This document shows, in pieces, positions 21,130 through 30,789 of a DNA stretch of 64,000 nucleotides. The stretch spans positions 14,362,378-14,426,377 of the forward strand of contig NC_048539.1 of assembly GCF_902806685.2 (NCBI RefSeq). Direction: 5' to 3'. Position 1 is the first letter of the stretch. Each line of letters begins with the position of its first letter. A model generated the notes under the pieces. That model was not told the DNA's origin. It worked only from the letters and a program-made list of their open reading frames with translations, and searched no databases. The translations under genes were made by a program, and so were the position numbers. The stretch is from Maniola hyperantus. Its lineage: Eukaryota; Arthropoda; Insecta; Lepidoptera; Nymphalidae.

Positions 21130-21560
21130 TCTGGCTAGATGATGCCCGCGACTTCGTCCACATAAGTTTCAGTTTTGTATAGAAGCAGGCGTTACTTTGC
21201 CATCCATCAATGATAGACCTGTTTCAGCGGATTACAGCAAATTAAGCTTTTGGTTCATTGTAGTTTCAGTTTCATTGAACCCCGTGAGAACTAGTTGGTT
21301 TTCTGGGATAAAAAGTAACTTATAACTTTCTCCGGGATCCAAGCTATCTCTGTATCAAATATACATGATGCTTACAACTTCTTCGGTGTACTTAGATTTA
21401 AGCTTTTTATAAATCCCGTGGGAACTTTTTGATTTTTCGGGACAAAAAGTAGCCTATGTCCTTCCCCGGGCTGCAAATATCTGAGCTAAACATCAATATC
21501 GGATAGGTCGTGAAACACTAGCAGACAGACACACTTTGGCATTGCTAATATTAGATATCA
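21130..21560 (+). repeat. R1 repeat fragments
   Basis: Head pieces near 21140 (CCCGCGACTTCGTCCACAT) and two bodies near 21290 and 21415 (CCGTGGGAACTTTTTGATTT, ACAAAAAGTAGCCTATGTCC), ending in CAGACAGACACACTTTGGC. Confidence 0.6.
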
Positions 21561-21639
21561 GCTATTATAGATACCGCATAACCATAATAATCTTTGCAGT
21601 AGTAGACAACTTCGAAATCTTTTTTTATTTTTATTCTGG

Positions 21640-22020
21640 TACAAGTTAGTCTTTGACTGCGATCTCACCTGATACTTAGAGCCTTAACAGCTCAACCGGT
21701 ATAGTAGTGGACTGAAAACTGAAAGGTCGACAGTTCAAATCCCGCCCGTTGCACTATTGTCGTACCTACTCCTAGCACAAGCCTGACGCTTAATTGGAGA
21801 GGAAAGGGGAATATTAGTCATTTAATATGGCTAATATTCTTTAAAAAAAAAAAAAAAACTTAAGTGATAATGCAGTCTAAGATAGAAGCGGGCTAGCTTG
21901 GAAAGGGTATGGCAGTTTCATTAAACCCTTCATACCTCTAACCGGTTTTACACGGCATCGTACTGGAACGGTAGGGTACTATCTAGTCACGGCTGAAGCC
22001 AGACCAGACCAGAGACAATT
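21640..22020 (-). repeat. SINE-A copy hosting a SINE-B insertion
   Basis: The SINE-A body is present on both sides of the inserted SINE-B: ACAAGTTAGTCTTTGACTGC before, and AAGTGATAATGCAGTCTAAG with CACGGCATCGTACTGGAACG after. The target ACTTA is duplicated at 21674-21678 and 21857-21861. Confidence 0.8.
21680..21856 (+). repeat. SINE-B copy (tRNA-derived), nested in SINE-A
   Basis: GAGCCTTAACAGCTCAACCG (A box region), CAGTTCAAATCCCG (B box), CTAGCACAAGCCTGACGCTT and a poly-A tail. It is nearly the same as the copy at 24731. Confidence 0.85.
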
Positions 22021-23129
22021 TAGAAAACATAAAAACCTTTGTAAAAACAGATCGTAGTATACAAAATCGTCCTCAAACTATAAGACGCCTGACAAATCTA
22101 TCGTAGCCAAGTCAACTGAATTTACGGTTAGTGCTAGAACACACTGCAGGTTGGTAGGCTTAACATCCAGAACTACCGCTATGAATTGAGATTAATGACT
22201 CACATAAATATATGGCGAGCATCCTGGTCGATAATTATGTATCTGTGTCTAAGTAATATATCTCAGAACTGGCTCATGCCCACGTCTTCATTCACGTGGA
22301 TTTAGGTTGTAAAAATGGGTTATTTCTGTTGAGTCACACCCCCGTCAGTAAGACGTTAAAATCCAGTGGGAACTCTGATTTTTTTGGAATAAAAAGTAAA
22401 AGAAGGAAAGTAACTTTAAAGCAAAAATGTAAACCCTCTTTATTTTCTATCCTGAGAGAATTTCGAACAATCTGACTTTATTCCTTGTCGACATTATAAA
22501 GGGAACGTTTGTGATCGTTTATATCATTCAATGTTGGCGGAATGATGATGAAAGTGAGAAAATTGTCACAAACAAAACCTGTATAGGTACGTCGTTTTAC
22601 GCGTAATGCGTATTTATACGGAATAATTGCTAGAGGTTTCGCGGAATGTGGCTATAGTCAAAGTCAAAGTCAAATGATTTATTCAAAATAGGTAATAAAT
22701 TACTCTTTTCGATTGTCAGTTGTTGAATTTGTAATATATAGTGGTGATAATTATTACGCAAACTTAAAGTAAAGCTACATACACTTCATTGTCGACATTG
22801 TCGATTTCTACGAGTACTATTGTGGTTTCCAGCAGTTAAGTACAGATTAATGTGAACTTGACTATGACTGCGGTGTAAGTATGAGGTGCAGTAGTCGTTT
22901 GCCACTCACCTCTTACCACGAATAACGAAATCATCTGCTTCTTACCGAAATGATGATGCGTTCTCAGTATCGTGCGAACTGTGAAAGCGTAGACAGGTAA
23001 TACTGCATAGTATGGTAGCTCCTCATTGGATTTTCAAAAATGATTTACGAGTCTATCGTACAAAGTCGCGGGCATCAGCTAGTCTGCAATATTCAGACTA
23101 CTACGAGTAAGACCAAAACAAGATATTTT
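22021..23129. other. No gene; small repeat pieces
   Basis: A degraded R1 head lies near 22280-22400 and a TCAAAG-repeat tail near 22665-22710 (GTCAAAGTCAAAGTCAAATG). The rest shows nothing I can support. Confidence 0.45.
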
Positions 23130-23245
23130 GAACCTCAATAGCTCAACGTTAACCGTTGGGGAGTGGAAGTTGGGGAAAGGAATGGACTGAAATCTGAAAG
23201 GTACGAGAAACATGGCTTATATTCTTTTTAAAAAACAAAAACAAA
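23130..23245 (+). repeat. SINE-B remnant
   Basis: CCTCAATAGCTCAACGTTAA and ATGGCTTATATTCTTTTTA mark the two ends of a heavily deleted copy. Confidence 0.45.
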
Positions 23246-23251
23246 AATACC

Positions 23252-23271
23252 TATAGTACGCGACAGGTTGG
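23252..23271 (+). mobile_element. Solitary end of the GC-rich foldback family
   Basis: TATAGTACGCGACAGGTTGG equals the terminal 20 bases of the foldback family, but is followed by unrelated sequence (AAAGACGAACGTCTAC), with no partner end seen nearby. Confidence 0.55.
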
Positions 23272-23689
23272 AAAGACGAACGTCTACACACGGCGATAAT
23301 ATCAGAGGCTATATCGTGAGAGTGATGGTGGGGATGAAATCGGCTACTTCTCTACACACGTCCCTGCCAGTTAGTACGTAACCCACCACGGAACAGAAAA
23401 TCTGTGTAACCCACCATGCAGCAAAGCACTCGTCGATTCATGATGCCGGCCGCTTACACTCTCAAAATATCAAAAATAGGCATCGCTCTGGCACTTGTTA
23501 CGGTGCGACCAAAACAGAGACAAAAGAGGAAGGATTGGGTTAATGCCCCCAAAAACGTCACTTCGTGATGACCACGTCCACTCTGCCAAAGTGTTACGAC
23601 GAAAAAATACGATTCAAAAATACTTGTAAAACTTTAATCAAAATTAAAAGTAAAATTAAACAAAATTAAATTAAAACTAAAATAAATCT
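23272..23689. other. Unassigned moderately GC stretch
   Basis: Contains the direct repeat GTAACCCACCACGG / GTAACCCACCATGC. No supported coding frame. It may be non-coding 3' sequence of the adjacent LINE remnant or the interior of another transposon. Confidence 0.35.
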
Positions 23690-24160
23690 AATTAAATCTA
23701 AAACCTCATTGAGACCACCGCAGCGAGGCATTGTACCCAAGATGCTGGCAGCATTACCCCTTTGGATGACCAAACTAATTCTTTGACCAAGGTAGCTGCC
23801 AGCTCTCGGTCCCCGGTTGACTCGAGAACCCTTTTCGAATTTTCCTCAAAAAGAGCTCGAGCCCCGGGCCCCACGGTCCCAAGGTCTCCACACCAATATG
23901 AAGCTCCAATCAAGATTTTCATATTTGCGCCTCTTGGCCTGTTCGGCGCTGATGGCCGCTGCACCCGCCATAGAGGAGGTCGCCGCCTGAATGTGGGATG
24001 CAGCTAAAGTGTCTGCACACGTTGCATCCCAAACAAGCGACCTTGCCCATCTTCCATGGTACGAGCGTCACACCATCAGGTCTCTTGCCATCGCTACATG
24101 CCAAACCAGTAGGTTCCAATACAGCTGGCACATGGGCTGTGGCAGGGGACCTCCACAACT
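23690..24160 (-). pseudogene. LINE C-terminal module and 3' end, frameshifted
   Basis: Read on the minus strand, a frame starting near 24158 gives GKRPDGVTLVPWKMGK. After a shift near 23930 another gives LGTVGPGARALFEE and SKRVLESTGD. After a further 1-base shift near 23812, QRISLVIQRGNAASILGTMP and GGLNEVLDLI follow. This is the conserved C-terminal module found downstream of reverse transcriptase in many invertebrate retroelement polyproteins. The reverse transcriptase itself is absent. AT-rich 3' sequence follows to about 23600. At least two frameshifts mark it as dead. Confidence 0.75.
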
Positions 24161-24400
24161 TTAATTGAATAAAAAAAATTATTTTATTTATTTATTTAAA
24201 AGAAGAACGTTAGTATAAAAATGTATGTAACTTGTAAGTACCTAGGTACTCTTATCGATAATAATCTAAAGATATGTTTTCAATAACAAAGTTCAAGAGT
24301 AGGTATAAAGAATACATAGCTGCAGCGAGCGACCTAGTGACCGAGGTCGACGGCCGATGCAACGCGACCCGCGCGCCGCCGCGCAATTGACCCGCGAACA

Positions 24401-24564
24401 TATAGTACTCGACAGCTCGCGATGGCAATCGGGGTGGGGAAGCTCAACACACCCGCACAGCCCCCGCGCTAATTCGGTGCGGTATAGCGCGGGTGACGTG
24501 TGGATGTGCGGGGCGTCCCCCCGCCTCATCCTCCGATTGCCATCTCGAGCTGTCGAGTACTATA
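24401..24564. mobile_element. GC-rich foldback element, copy 2 (164 bp)
   Basis: TATAGTACTCGACAGCTCG on the left and CGAGCTGTCGAGTACTATA on the right. Relative to the family (GTACGCGACAGGTCG) both arms carry the same TCGACAGCTCG variant, so the outer arms still pair perfectly. Confidence 0.9.
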
Positions 24565-24659
24565 GATGCCTGACTTGCTGCTGCAGACGCGGTCGTAAAC
24601 AATGTGTTTGCTGATTAAGGCCTCTTGTCGCTTCTGTACTTAATTTGTACAAGACCTAG

Positions 24660-25090
24660 AAATATTATCATCATCATCACCATGATCAACCTACTCGGTG
24701 TGATCAACCCATGACCGGCTCGCTACAGAGCCTCAATAGCTCAACCGGTATAGGAGTGGACTGAAAACCGAGAGGTCGACGGTTCAAACCCCGCCCGTTG
24801 CACTATTGTCGTACCTATTCCTAGCACAAGCCTGACGCTTAATTGGAGAGGAAAGGGGAATATTAGTCATTTAACATGACTAATATTCTTTTAAAAAAAA
24901 AAAAAAAAAAAAAGAAGACAGAGCACGGGTCTCCTCTCAGAAGGAGAAGGGTTTTGTCCATGGCACGCTGGGCAAGTGCGGATTTTGCCAATCTTCACAC
25001 ACCTTTGAGAACTATCAGGCATGTAAGTTTCTTCGCGATGTGTTCCTACACCGTTAAAGCTAGTGATATTTGCCATGTGTCTGGCAATGC
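24660..25090 (-). repeat. SINE-C copy hosting a SINE-B insertion
   Basis: The SINE-C body (CATGACCGGCTCGCTACAGAG) is interrupted, then resumes ACAGAGCACGGGTCTCCTC, GGCAAGTGCGGATTTTGCC and CCGTTAAAGCTAGTGATAT. The target ACAGAG is duplicated at 24725-24730 and 24918-24923. Confidence 0.85.
24731..24913 (+). repeat. SINE-B copy (tRNA-derived), nested in SINE-C
   Basis: CCTCAATAGCTCAACCGG (A box region), GGTTCAAACCCCG (B box), TTGGAGAGGAAAGGGGAAT and a long A-rich tail. It is the best-preserved SINE-B in the window. Confidence 0.9.
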
Positions 25091-25356
25091 ATGACGTAAT
25101 TTCTAATACTATTCTGAAGAAAATATAAAAAAATGGACTTTATGCTTTGACGTAAGATTTTTTACACCTTTATTACCTGTTATCTCCCAAAGCCACCATG
25201 ATCCAAACAAACATCCAAACAAACGTTCCGTCCAGTGTTGGGGCTTAGGGACAATACGCAGAAAAACTTTCAGCCTTTATAAAACAAGGAACGTCTGGCA
25301 CGCGCTGGCTCTTTGGCCATAACCACAAATTCAAACAACAAGCTGTTCTGTTGTCG

Positions 25357-25522
25357 TATAAGTCACGCAAATTGCTAATGCTCGTGTCCCCCATTTTAGT
25401 GCCGTCAGCACTAGACTGAAGTTTCGAGCTGATGGTATATTTTTATTTCGGCTGATTTCAAAATGACGTCATTTCGATGTTAATAAGACATGGTTCCGGC
25501 GTAATAGCAATTTTGGGAACTA
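25357..25522. mobile_element. AAGTCCCGC-ended MITE, copy 2
   Basis: Left end TATAAGTCACGCAAATTGCT; decayed right end ATAGCAATTTTGGGAACTA. The interior GCACTAGACTGAAGTTTCG is as in the other copies. It ends about 260 bp upstream of the H15-like gene's start codon. Confidence 0.85.
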
Positions 25523-25783
25523 AAGTAAAAATTACCAACGCACTCTACACATACAATATGCATACTCCTTGGATTTGAGGTAAACAGCTTTAAAAAAAGT
25601 AAAACAATAAATTTAAAAATAGAAGCTTGTTGACATATTGACATTTGTAAAATTGTAAGAAACATAAGAAAGATATCCTCATTTATCCAAGATTTCCTCA
25701 CTTTTCCAGTATTTTCAAAACTTATGATCAAAACAGTCTTACATTTTTCAATAAAATATTCCATAACTAATAATTGATTCAAA
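25523..25783. promoter_or_regulatory. Upstream region of the H15-like gene
   Basis: AT-rich; no TATA box at a convincing distance. CACTTTTCCAG near 25697 could be a splice acceptor for an upstream non-coding exon. This is tentative. Confidence 0.25.
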
Positions 25784-27110
25784 ATGGTTAAAATTAAAAC
25801 TCAAAATGGAATGGGTACTTCAGGTCTAAATACCAGAGAAATTGTTTTAGCCGCTATCAGAAAATTAACATTGAACACAGGTTGGACTGCACGAAAAATC
25901 AACAAATTCATCAGATTGGAATATCAAACACGGGACCGCAATCTCAGTCGCAAAGTAGGAAGGTAAACAAATACCCAGTACGTAAAAATGTAGCTGATCC
26001 CGATTGTACTCACGTGCTTAGTCGACGTAAGTCCAACAGACTCAACCGCGCCGCGCCACGAGCTGAGTCCCTGTGAAAAAGCACCCCGAGGTCGAAACTA
26101 GTCGGGCTTACGTCGACTAACCACGTGAGCACAGCCAGAATCAGCTATATTTATAATTTAAATAACTCACAATAGTTAAAACGCTAAGAATGGCTAAAAT
26201 ACACATTCTATGTACACCACGCAATAAATTTTGACGAACAAGGTAGCAAGGAAGGAGCACCTTAACCAAATTGTTTTTGAGGTACTCTATGCCTTATTAT
26301 TCAAATTATTTGAAAAACGGCCAATGTTTTATTAAGTGAAAGCTCAGGTTTATCAGCACTTTAGTAACATACCTACCTAATCAGTACCCTTATTATAAAT
26401 GCGAAAGTGTGTTTGTTTGTTGGTTTGTCTTTCAATCACGTCGCAACGGTGCAACGGATTGCTCATGCTCAACGGTCATGGCTCACCACAACGTACTACA
26501 CAAAACAAAGATTAACACAATTATTTCTAAATATTTTTAATATATCAAAAGTAGGCAATCAGCAGGATTTGAACCTCCGTCTCTCTAGGTATCTCAACTT
26601 TGAACACTATGTAGGCTCTCTAGTCGTCAGTGCCGAAATTTATAATTATATATACATATATTCAAATTGAATCTAAGCCACGGCATCAGCTGATAGTTCA
26701 GGATAGAGGAGCTGGAGCCTAGCGGTCCAAGGCACTCCAGGCGTGATACCCCAGAGACAGGCAAAGTTTGCGAAGCCTGCTGATTCCGTAATTTTTGACA
26801 TGTATTAAAATTATTTAGAAACCTTGTGTTGTTGTAGATATAGTAGTGTATAACAATAATAAAATTATAAATAGACACAATATATATTTCTTCTTCTAGA
26901 GCATTGAAAACAGGAGTAAAACGAGGACTATTTGGTGTAGTTAACGGCAGGTACATGCTAAAATATTATGAACTGTGTCGTTTGATAGCTCCTGTTGGTG
27001 CTCGCAAAAGGCAGTCATATAACAGGACAAATGACATAAAGAAAATTACCGAGAAAGAAGGTCGTAGGCCAAAAAAGCCATTACCAGGTATTACTATTCG
27101 AAGTGATTGA
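25784..27110 (+). CDS. Two-exon gene for a small basic H15-like winged-helix protein
   Basis: Exon 1 is 25784-25962 and exon 2 is 26900-27110. The 937-bp intron has donor AG|GTAAAC and acceptor TTCTTCTTCTAG, and an arginine codon is split across the junction. The start is the first ATG, in context AAAATGG. The spliced frame codes about 129 residues. Residues about 15-85 fit the H15 (linker-histone globular) winged-helix pattern: a first helix (REIVLAAIRKLTLNTGW), a second (ARKINKFIRLEYQ), then NLSRKVGRALKTGVKRGLF and the wing strand NGRYMLKYYE. The C-terminal third is basic (GARKRQSYN, EGRRPKKPLP), which suits DNA or chromatin binding. Codon use is AT-rich like its surroundings. The intron holds a CACGTG/AGTCGACG foldback and an R1 fragment. 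H15 assignment is my reading of the pattern; a divergent insect-specific winged-helix family is the alternative. No clear polyadenylation signal was found. Confidence 0.75.
25992..26150. mobile_element. CACGTG/AGTCGACG foldback element inside the intron
   Basis: AGCTGATCCCGATTGTACTC on the left pairs with GAGCACAGCCAGAATCAGCT on the right; both arms contain CACGTG and GTCGACGTAAG. It lies entirely within the intron of the H15-like gene. Confidence 0.8.
26385..26465 (-). repeat. R1 tail in the intron
   Basis: TACCCTTATTATAAATGCGA, a GTTTGTTTGTTGG run and CACGTCGCAACGGTGCAACG; the head is missing. Confidence 0.65.
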
Positions 27111-27390
27111 TTTTATTCTTCAAATGGTTATTTTACTATTATATTCTACTTTTTGTCAATTTTATTTTTATATTGATTCTTCAATTAGAACTATTATTAA
27201 AATAGATTTGTTGTGTTTTAGTTTTAGATATTTTAACCGCACTGTTTATTTTATGAAAATATATAATATGAAAATAGCTTTCAACTTTTCAAGGGGCTAT
27301 CGAGAAAACCTACTTGCAAAATTGTAAGATCCAGCTCCAGCGATTAAAGCTGTAGCTACATATTACGTTACGTACGTTACTCACGCTCTC
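27111..27390. other. 3' flank of the H15-like gene
   Basis: AT-rich and likely to contain the 3' UTR. ATTAAA occurs near 27340, but I cannot choose a polyadenylation site. Confidence 0.35.
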
Positions 27391-27472
27391 CCACACTGGG
27401 TTAGTGCGGGGGCTGTGCGGGTGTGCGGGACGTCCCTACCCCGATTACCATCTCGACCTGTCGCATACTATA
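27391..27472. mobile_element. GC-rich foldback element, right half only
   Basis: CACACTGGGTTAGTGCGGGG through CGATTACCATCTCGACCTG to CGCATACTATA. The left arm is missing. Confidence 0.8.
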
Positions 27473-27589
27473 CAGGCTATCATATTTTTACTTTTTTTTC
27501 CCCACCCTAACGTAGTGGGTGTACGGGTAAATACGAATTTCCCTTGCACTCACTGATGGGAGAAGCCGGTGGGTGCACGGGTCGCTTGC

Positions 27590-27680
27590 CAAATTTCAAC
27601 CCGATCCCTTGTAGTAGTTTGAGCTGTGCGTTGATAGATTAGTTAGTTAGACAGCTATTCCTTTCATATATTTAGAAGAT
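27590..27680 (-). repeat. R2 fragment
   Basis: GCCAAATTTCAACCCGATCC and TTTGAGCTGTGCGTTGATAG. Confidence 0.65.
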
Positions 27681-27785
27681 ATGCATTGTTCAGGTCATGG
27701 TTAGCTGGTCACAGTCGTAAGGCTTCAATGATTGTATTAGTCATAAACAGTATTATCAACAGGCTTCAGAGTGGGAGAAATACTT

Positions 27786-27976
27786 AAGGTATGATTCCGA
27801 ACCACGCTGCACGCAGCAGTGCTGCCGCAACAGTGCTGTCACCAGCTGTCACAGTCCTGTCGCGGCACTACTGGTCTCCATACAATCTCTATAAGCTTAT
27901 ATGACATTAAATTCCGAGCTAGGCAGCAATGTTGCGGCAGCGCTGCTGCGTGCAGCGTGGTTCGGAATCATACCTT
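27786..27976. mobile_element. MITE with AAGGTATGATTCC ends (191 bp)
   Basis: AAGGTATGATTCCGAACCAC and CACGCTGCACGCAGCAGTGC on the left mirror CGCTGCTGCGTGCAGCGTGG and TTCGGAATCATACCTT on the right. Arms are about 50 bp with few mismatches. Superfamily not assigned. Confidence 0.9.
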
Positions 27977-28528
27977 TACACTCAGGTTTATAACGTCTAG
28001 GTCTTAATTAGTTTAAAAAACTTCACTTAAAAACCTTTATCTACGGATAATTTAAAATCATCCTGATAAGATTCTGTATAAGCCTTATAATTATTTAAAG
28101 AATAACTGAGAAGAACAGAGTTTAAGATTATTCGAGGACACAAAGGTCAATGTCGACTTCAAAAATAAGAAGGTCTATGTCGACTGTCGAGAAAACAAAC
28201 GATTTTCAGCGTGAAGCGTGTACATACAGACAGTCGGAGACAGACAAAAATTCCAATAAAATTGTTTTGGGGTATAGGCCCCATAATAATACTAATAGTC
28301 CCAACGCACTTGAGATGTGTTGAGATGAACGCAACGTGGCGCGGCAAATATAGTTTATATTATGAGTTTGTATGGAGCAAGGCAGCACAAAATATGCTTT
28401 TGGACCTCAATCAAATAAAACTATTTTATTTGATTTAGTATGGATGCTATATTAGGGGAAGATTGCAAAAATAAGATTTATACGACCCAATTCCCCGCAG
28501 CCTAAAAATCAAAGAATAATGAAAAGGG
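27977..28528. other. No gene seen
   Basis: Overlapping short frames near 28160-28440 on both strands show no domain signal. Confidence 0.45.
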
Positions 28529-30075
28529 AACAATGGGCACGTTAGTAGGCCATCAGTTGTTTGCTTTGTGCACTCTATGATCCGCTGTTGGTTGAGGGCG
28601 GGGTGCAAATGCGCTCTGAACTAAGCAAGGTGTGTCGTTTTAAACGGTGTATTATATAGGTTTACTACACTGAAACAAATAGATATTTAGAAATAACCAA
28701 ATTATTACTATATGCGTATAGTACGTGACAGGTTGAGATGGCAATCGGGGTATGAGGCGGGGGATGTCCCGCACACCCGCACGTCATCCGCGCTCGCCCG
28801 CACCGGGTTAGCGCAGGTGATGTGCCCTCTCCCTGATTGCCATCTGCCTCCTCACCTCTGCATCACCTGCCGCGAAGGTATATTACAACCATGAAACTCG
28901 ATTCGCAGGAGCCTGCAAAGTTTATAACACTACCTTCTTAATTTAAAAAATACAATCAATTTGGTAACTTTATATTTCTCTTTTCATATTAAAGCTTTAG
29001 GCAGCTTATGACATATGTCGTTGATAATCGCTGGTATTCTTACGGATGACGGATAGAACTCGGATGACGGAAATGCAGTGCGTGATCGCCGTTACAGGGC
29101 CTCATAATATGTATCTCATGTTGTTCGTGCATGTGAAACGTAAAAATAAAGAATAAAGTTTGTAGAAACGTATACAATGTTCGATCTATTTATTTGCTGT
29201 AAACGTTAAAGCAAATTAATGAGAACAATACGCACGTTAGTAGGGCATCAGTGGCTTGCTTTGTGCACTCACCGTTGGCTGAGCCGTGAGCGTGAAGTGT
29301 AAATGCTTTGAACTTAAGTAACGACTGGGAGTCTTTTGAAACTGAAAACATTCTTTGAACAATAAGTAACGACTTGGACTGTTTTGAAACTGAGGAACAC
29401 GACCATCGTATTTTTAAAACTTCGAAAACGGTGCTTTTTACATGAAAGTCTTTAAAAGTTTTACTAAATAAAACGAATTTCTGACAGCTCTTTAGAAGAT
29501 AAAAACATGAATGGAACTTTAATGAGAAGTTTTTAGAAACTTATACCATGTTCGATCTATTTATTTGCTGTGAACGACAAAGCAAATTAATGAGAACAAT
29601 GCGCACGTTAGTGGGGCATCAGCTGTTTACTTTGTGCACTCTATGAGTCATTGTTGGCTGAGCGTGGAGTGCAAATGCTTTGAACTTAAGTAACGACTGG
29701 CACTCTTTTGAAACTAGTAAACACACTTCGTGTTTTTAAACTACATGAACTGTACTATTTACATGCGAGTCTTTAAAAGTTTCACTAAATAAATTGGCTT
29801 ACTGAAAGAAGTGTCTTTAGAGACTAAAAACTTTTATGGGAAATTCCTAGAAACCCATTAGAAACCTTTACAATATTCATTGATCTATTTTCTTGTTAAG
29901 TAAACATTGAGCACGTTAGTAGCGCATCAGCTGTTTACTTTGTGCACTCTATGAGTCACTGTTGGCTGAGCGTGGAGTGCAAATTTTTTGAACTTAAGTA
30001 ACGACTGGGACTCTTCTGAAATTACGGAACACTCACCGTGTTTTTAAGCTATGAAAACTGGCCTGTTTACATGCA
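28529..30075. repeat. Tandem array of ~310-370-bp units (four partial to full copies)
   Basis: GCACGTTAGTAGG-type landmarks recur at 28537, 29232, 29603 and 29911. Each is followed by GGCATCAGCTGTTTACTTTG, GTGCACTCTATGAG, TGTTGGCTGAGCGTGGAGTG and TTGAACTTAAGTAACGACTG. Spacing is 371 and 308 bp between the last three. The first interval (695 bp) is enlarged by the GC-rich foldback at 28717-28882 and other sequence. Units also share TTCGATCTATTTATTTGCTG. No coding frame. Confidence 0.85.
28717..28882. mobile_element. GC-rich foldback element inserted in the tandem array
   Basis: TATAGTACGTGACAGGTTGAG at the left; a decayed right arm (CTGATTGCCATCTG, CACCTGCCGCGAAGGTATA). The centre keeps CGCTCGCCCGCACCGGGTTA. 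Confidence 0.85.
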
Positions 30076-30194
30076 AGACATAAAAAATTGATTGGAGTAT
30101 TAACTCAGTCTATTCTATATAATTTAACTTAGTATTCAAATATATAGAATTATATTTTTGAATTTTACTCATTACCTGCTATAAATTATTACTA

Positions 30195-30375
30195 TAATAA
30201 TCTATACTTCATATTATAAAGAGGTAAAGTTTGTAAGTTTGGTTGTAGGAAGTAATCTCTGGAACTATTGAACCGATTTTGAAAATTCTTTCACCAGTAG
30301 AAAGCTATATATATTGCTTTTAAGTGATAGGTATAGGCTATATTTTATTTACAAAAAATTAGAGGTCCCTACGAA
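30195..30375 (+). repeat. R4 repeat (AAAGTTTGTAAGTTTG family)
   Basis: GAGGTAAAGTTTGTAAGTTT, AGTAATCTCTGGAAC, TTTCACCAGTAGAAA and TAGAGGTCCCTACGAAA match 39455-39700. Confidence 0.7.
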
Positions 30376-30789
30376 AATTGTTATAATTGTTGAAGCTAGT
30401 GTCTAATAAAAACATACCTACCTACTTACAAATCTCAAAAAAGAGCCATACCTCTGTTTTTGGTATTTTTTTAATATGTGTCCGCTTTTTTGTCTTCCGA
30501 CATGATGATCGGAGATCCTTTATAGATGACATAGCTTGCTTTCTTTATTTTTTTTGTTTCAAATTACTAAGTTTATTTAATTTACATTTGCCACAAAATA
30601 TAAGTTTAATACCGCTCCACCGAGCTCTACCGGTACGCAAAACTACAAACCATGATTATTATGATTTATTTGCGCCAATTAGTACAAGCAAGCTATGTGT
30701 TTACTTAAGCCTCCCCTGCGGCTATACGTTAAATGCGATTTCGTATTATAACAATACGGTACTTTACACCAAGCGAGAAAAAAACTAAA
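30376..30789. other. No gene seen
   Basis: A 133-codon plus-strand frame is open here but is AT-rich, hydrophobic and without a domain pattern, so I do not call it. Confidence 0.4.

Noticed and set aside
24728..24800. tRNA gene
   Set aside because: A and B boxes are present but belong to a SINE with a poly-A tail; no cloverleaf with an intact acceptor stem.
25480..25782. 100-codon minus-strand frame opposite the H15-like gene's upstream region
   Set aside because: Its first part lies in the AAGTCCCGC MITE and the rest is low-complexity; no supporting signals.
28529..30075. CRISPR-like array
   Set aside because: Units are 300+ bp, imperfect, and in eukaryotic repeat-rich DNA; they do not have CRISPR repeat/spacer structure.
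30387..30788. 133-codon plus-strand frame
   Set aside because: AT-rich, hydrophobic, no domain pattern, no splice or promoter context; expected by chance at this composition.
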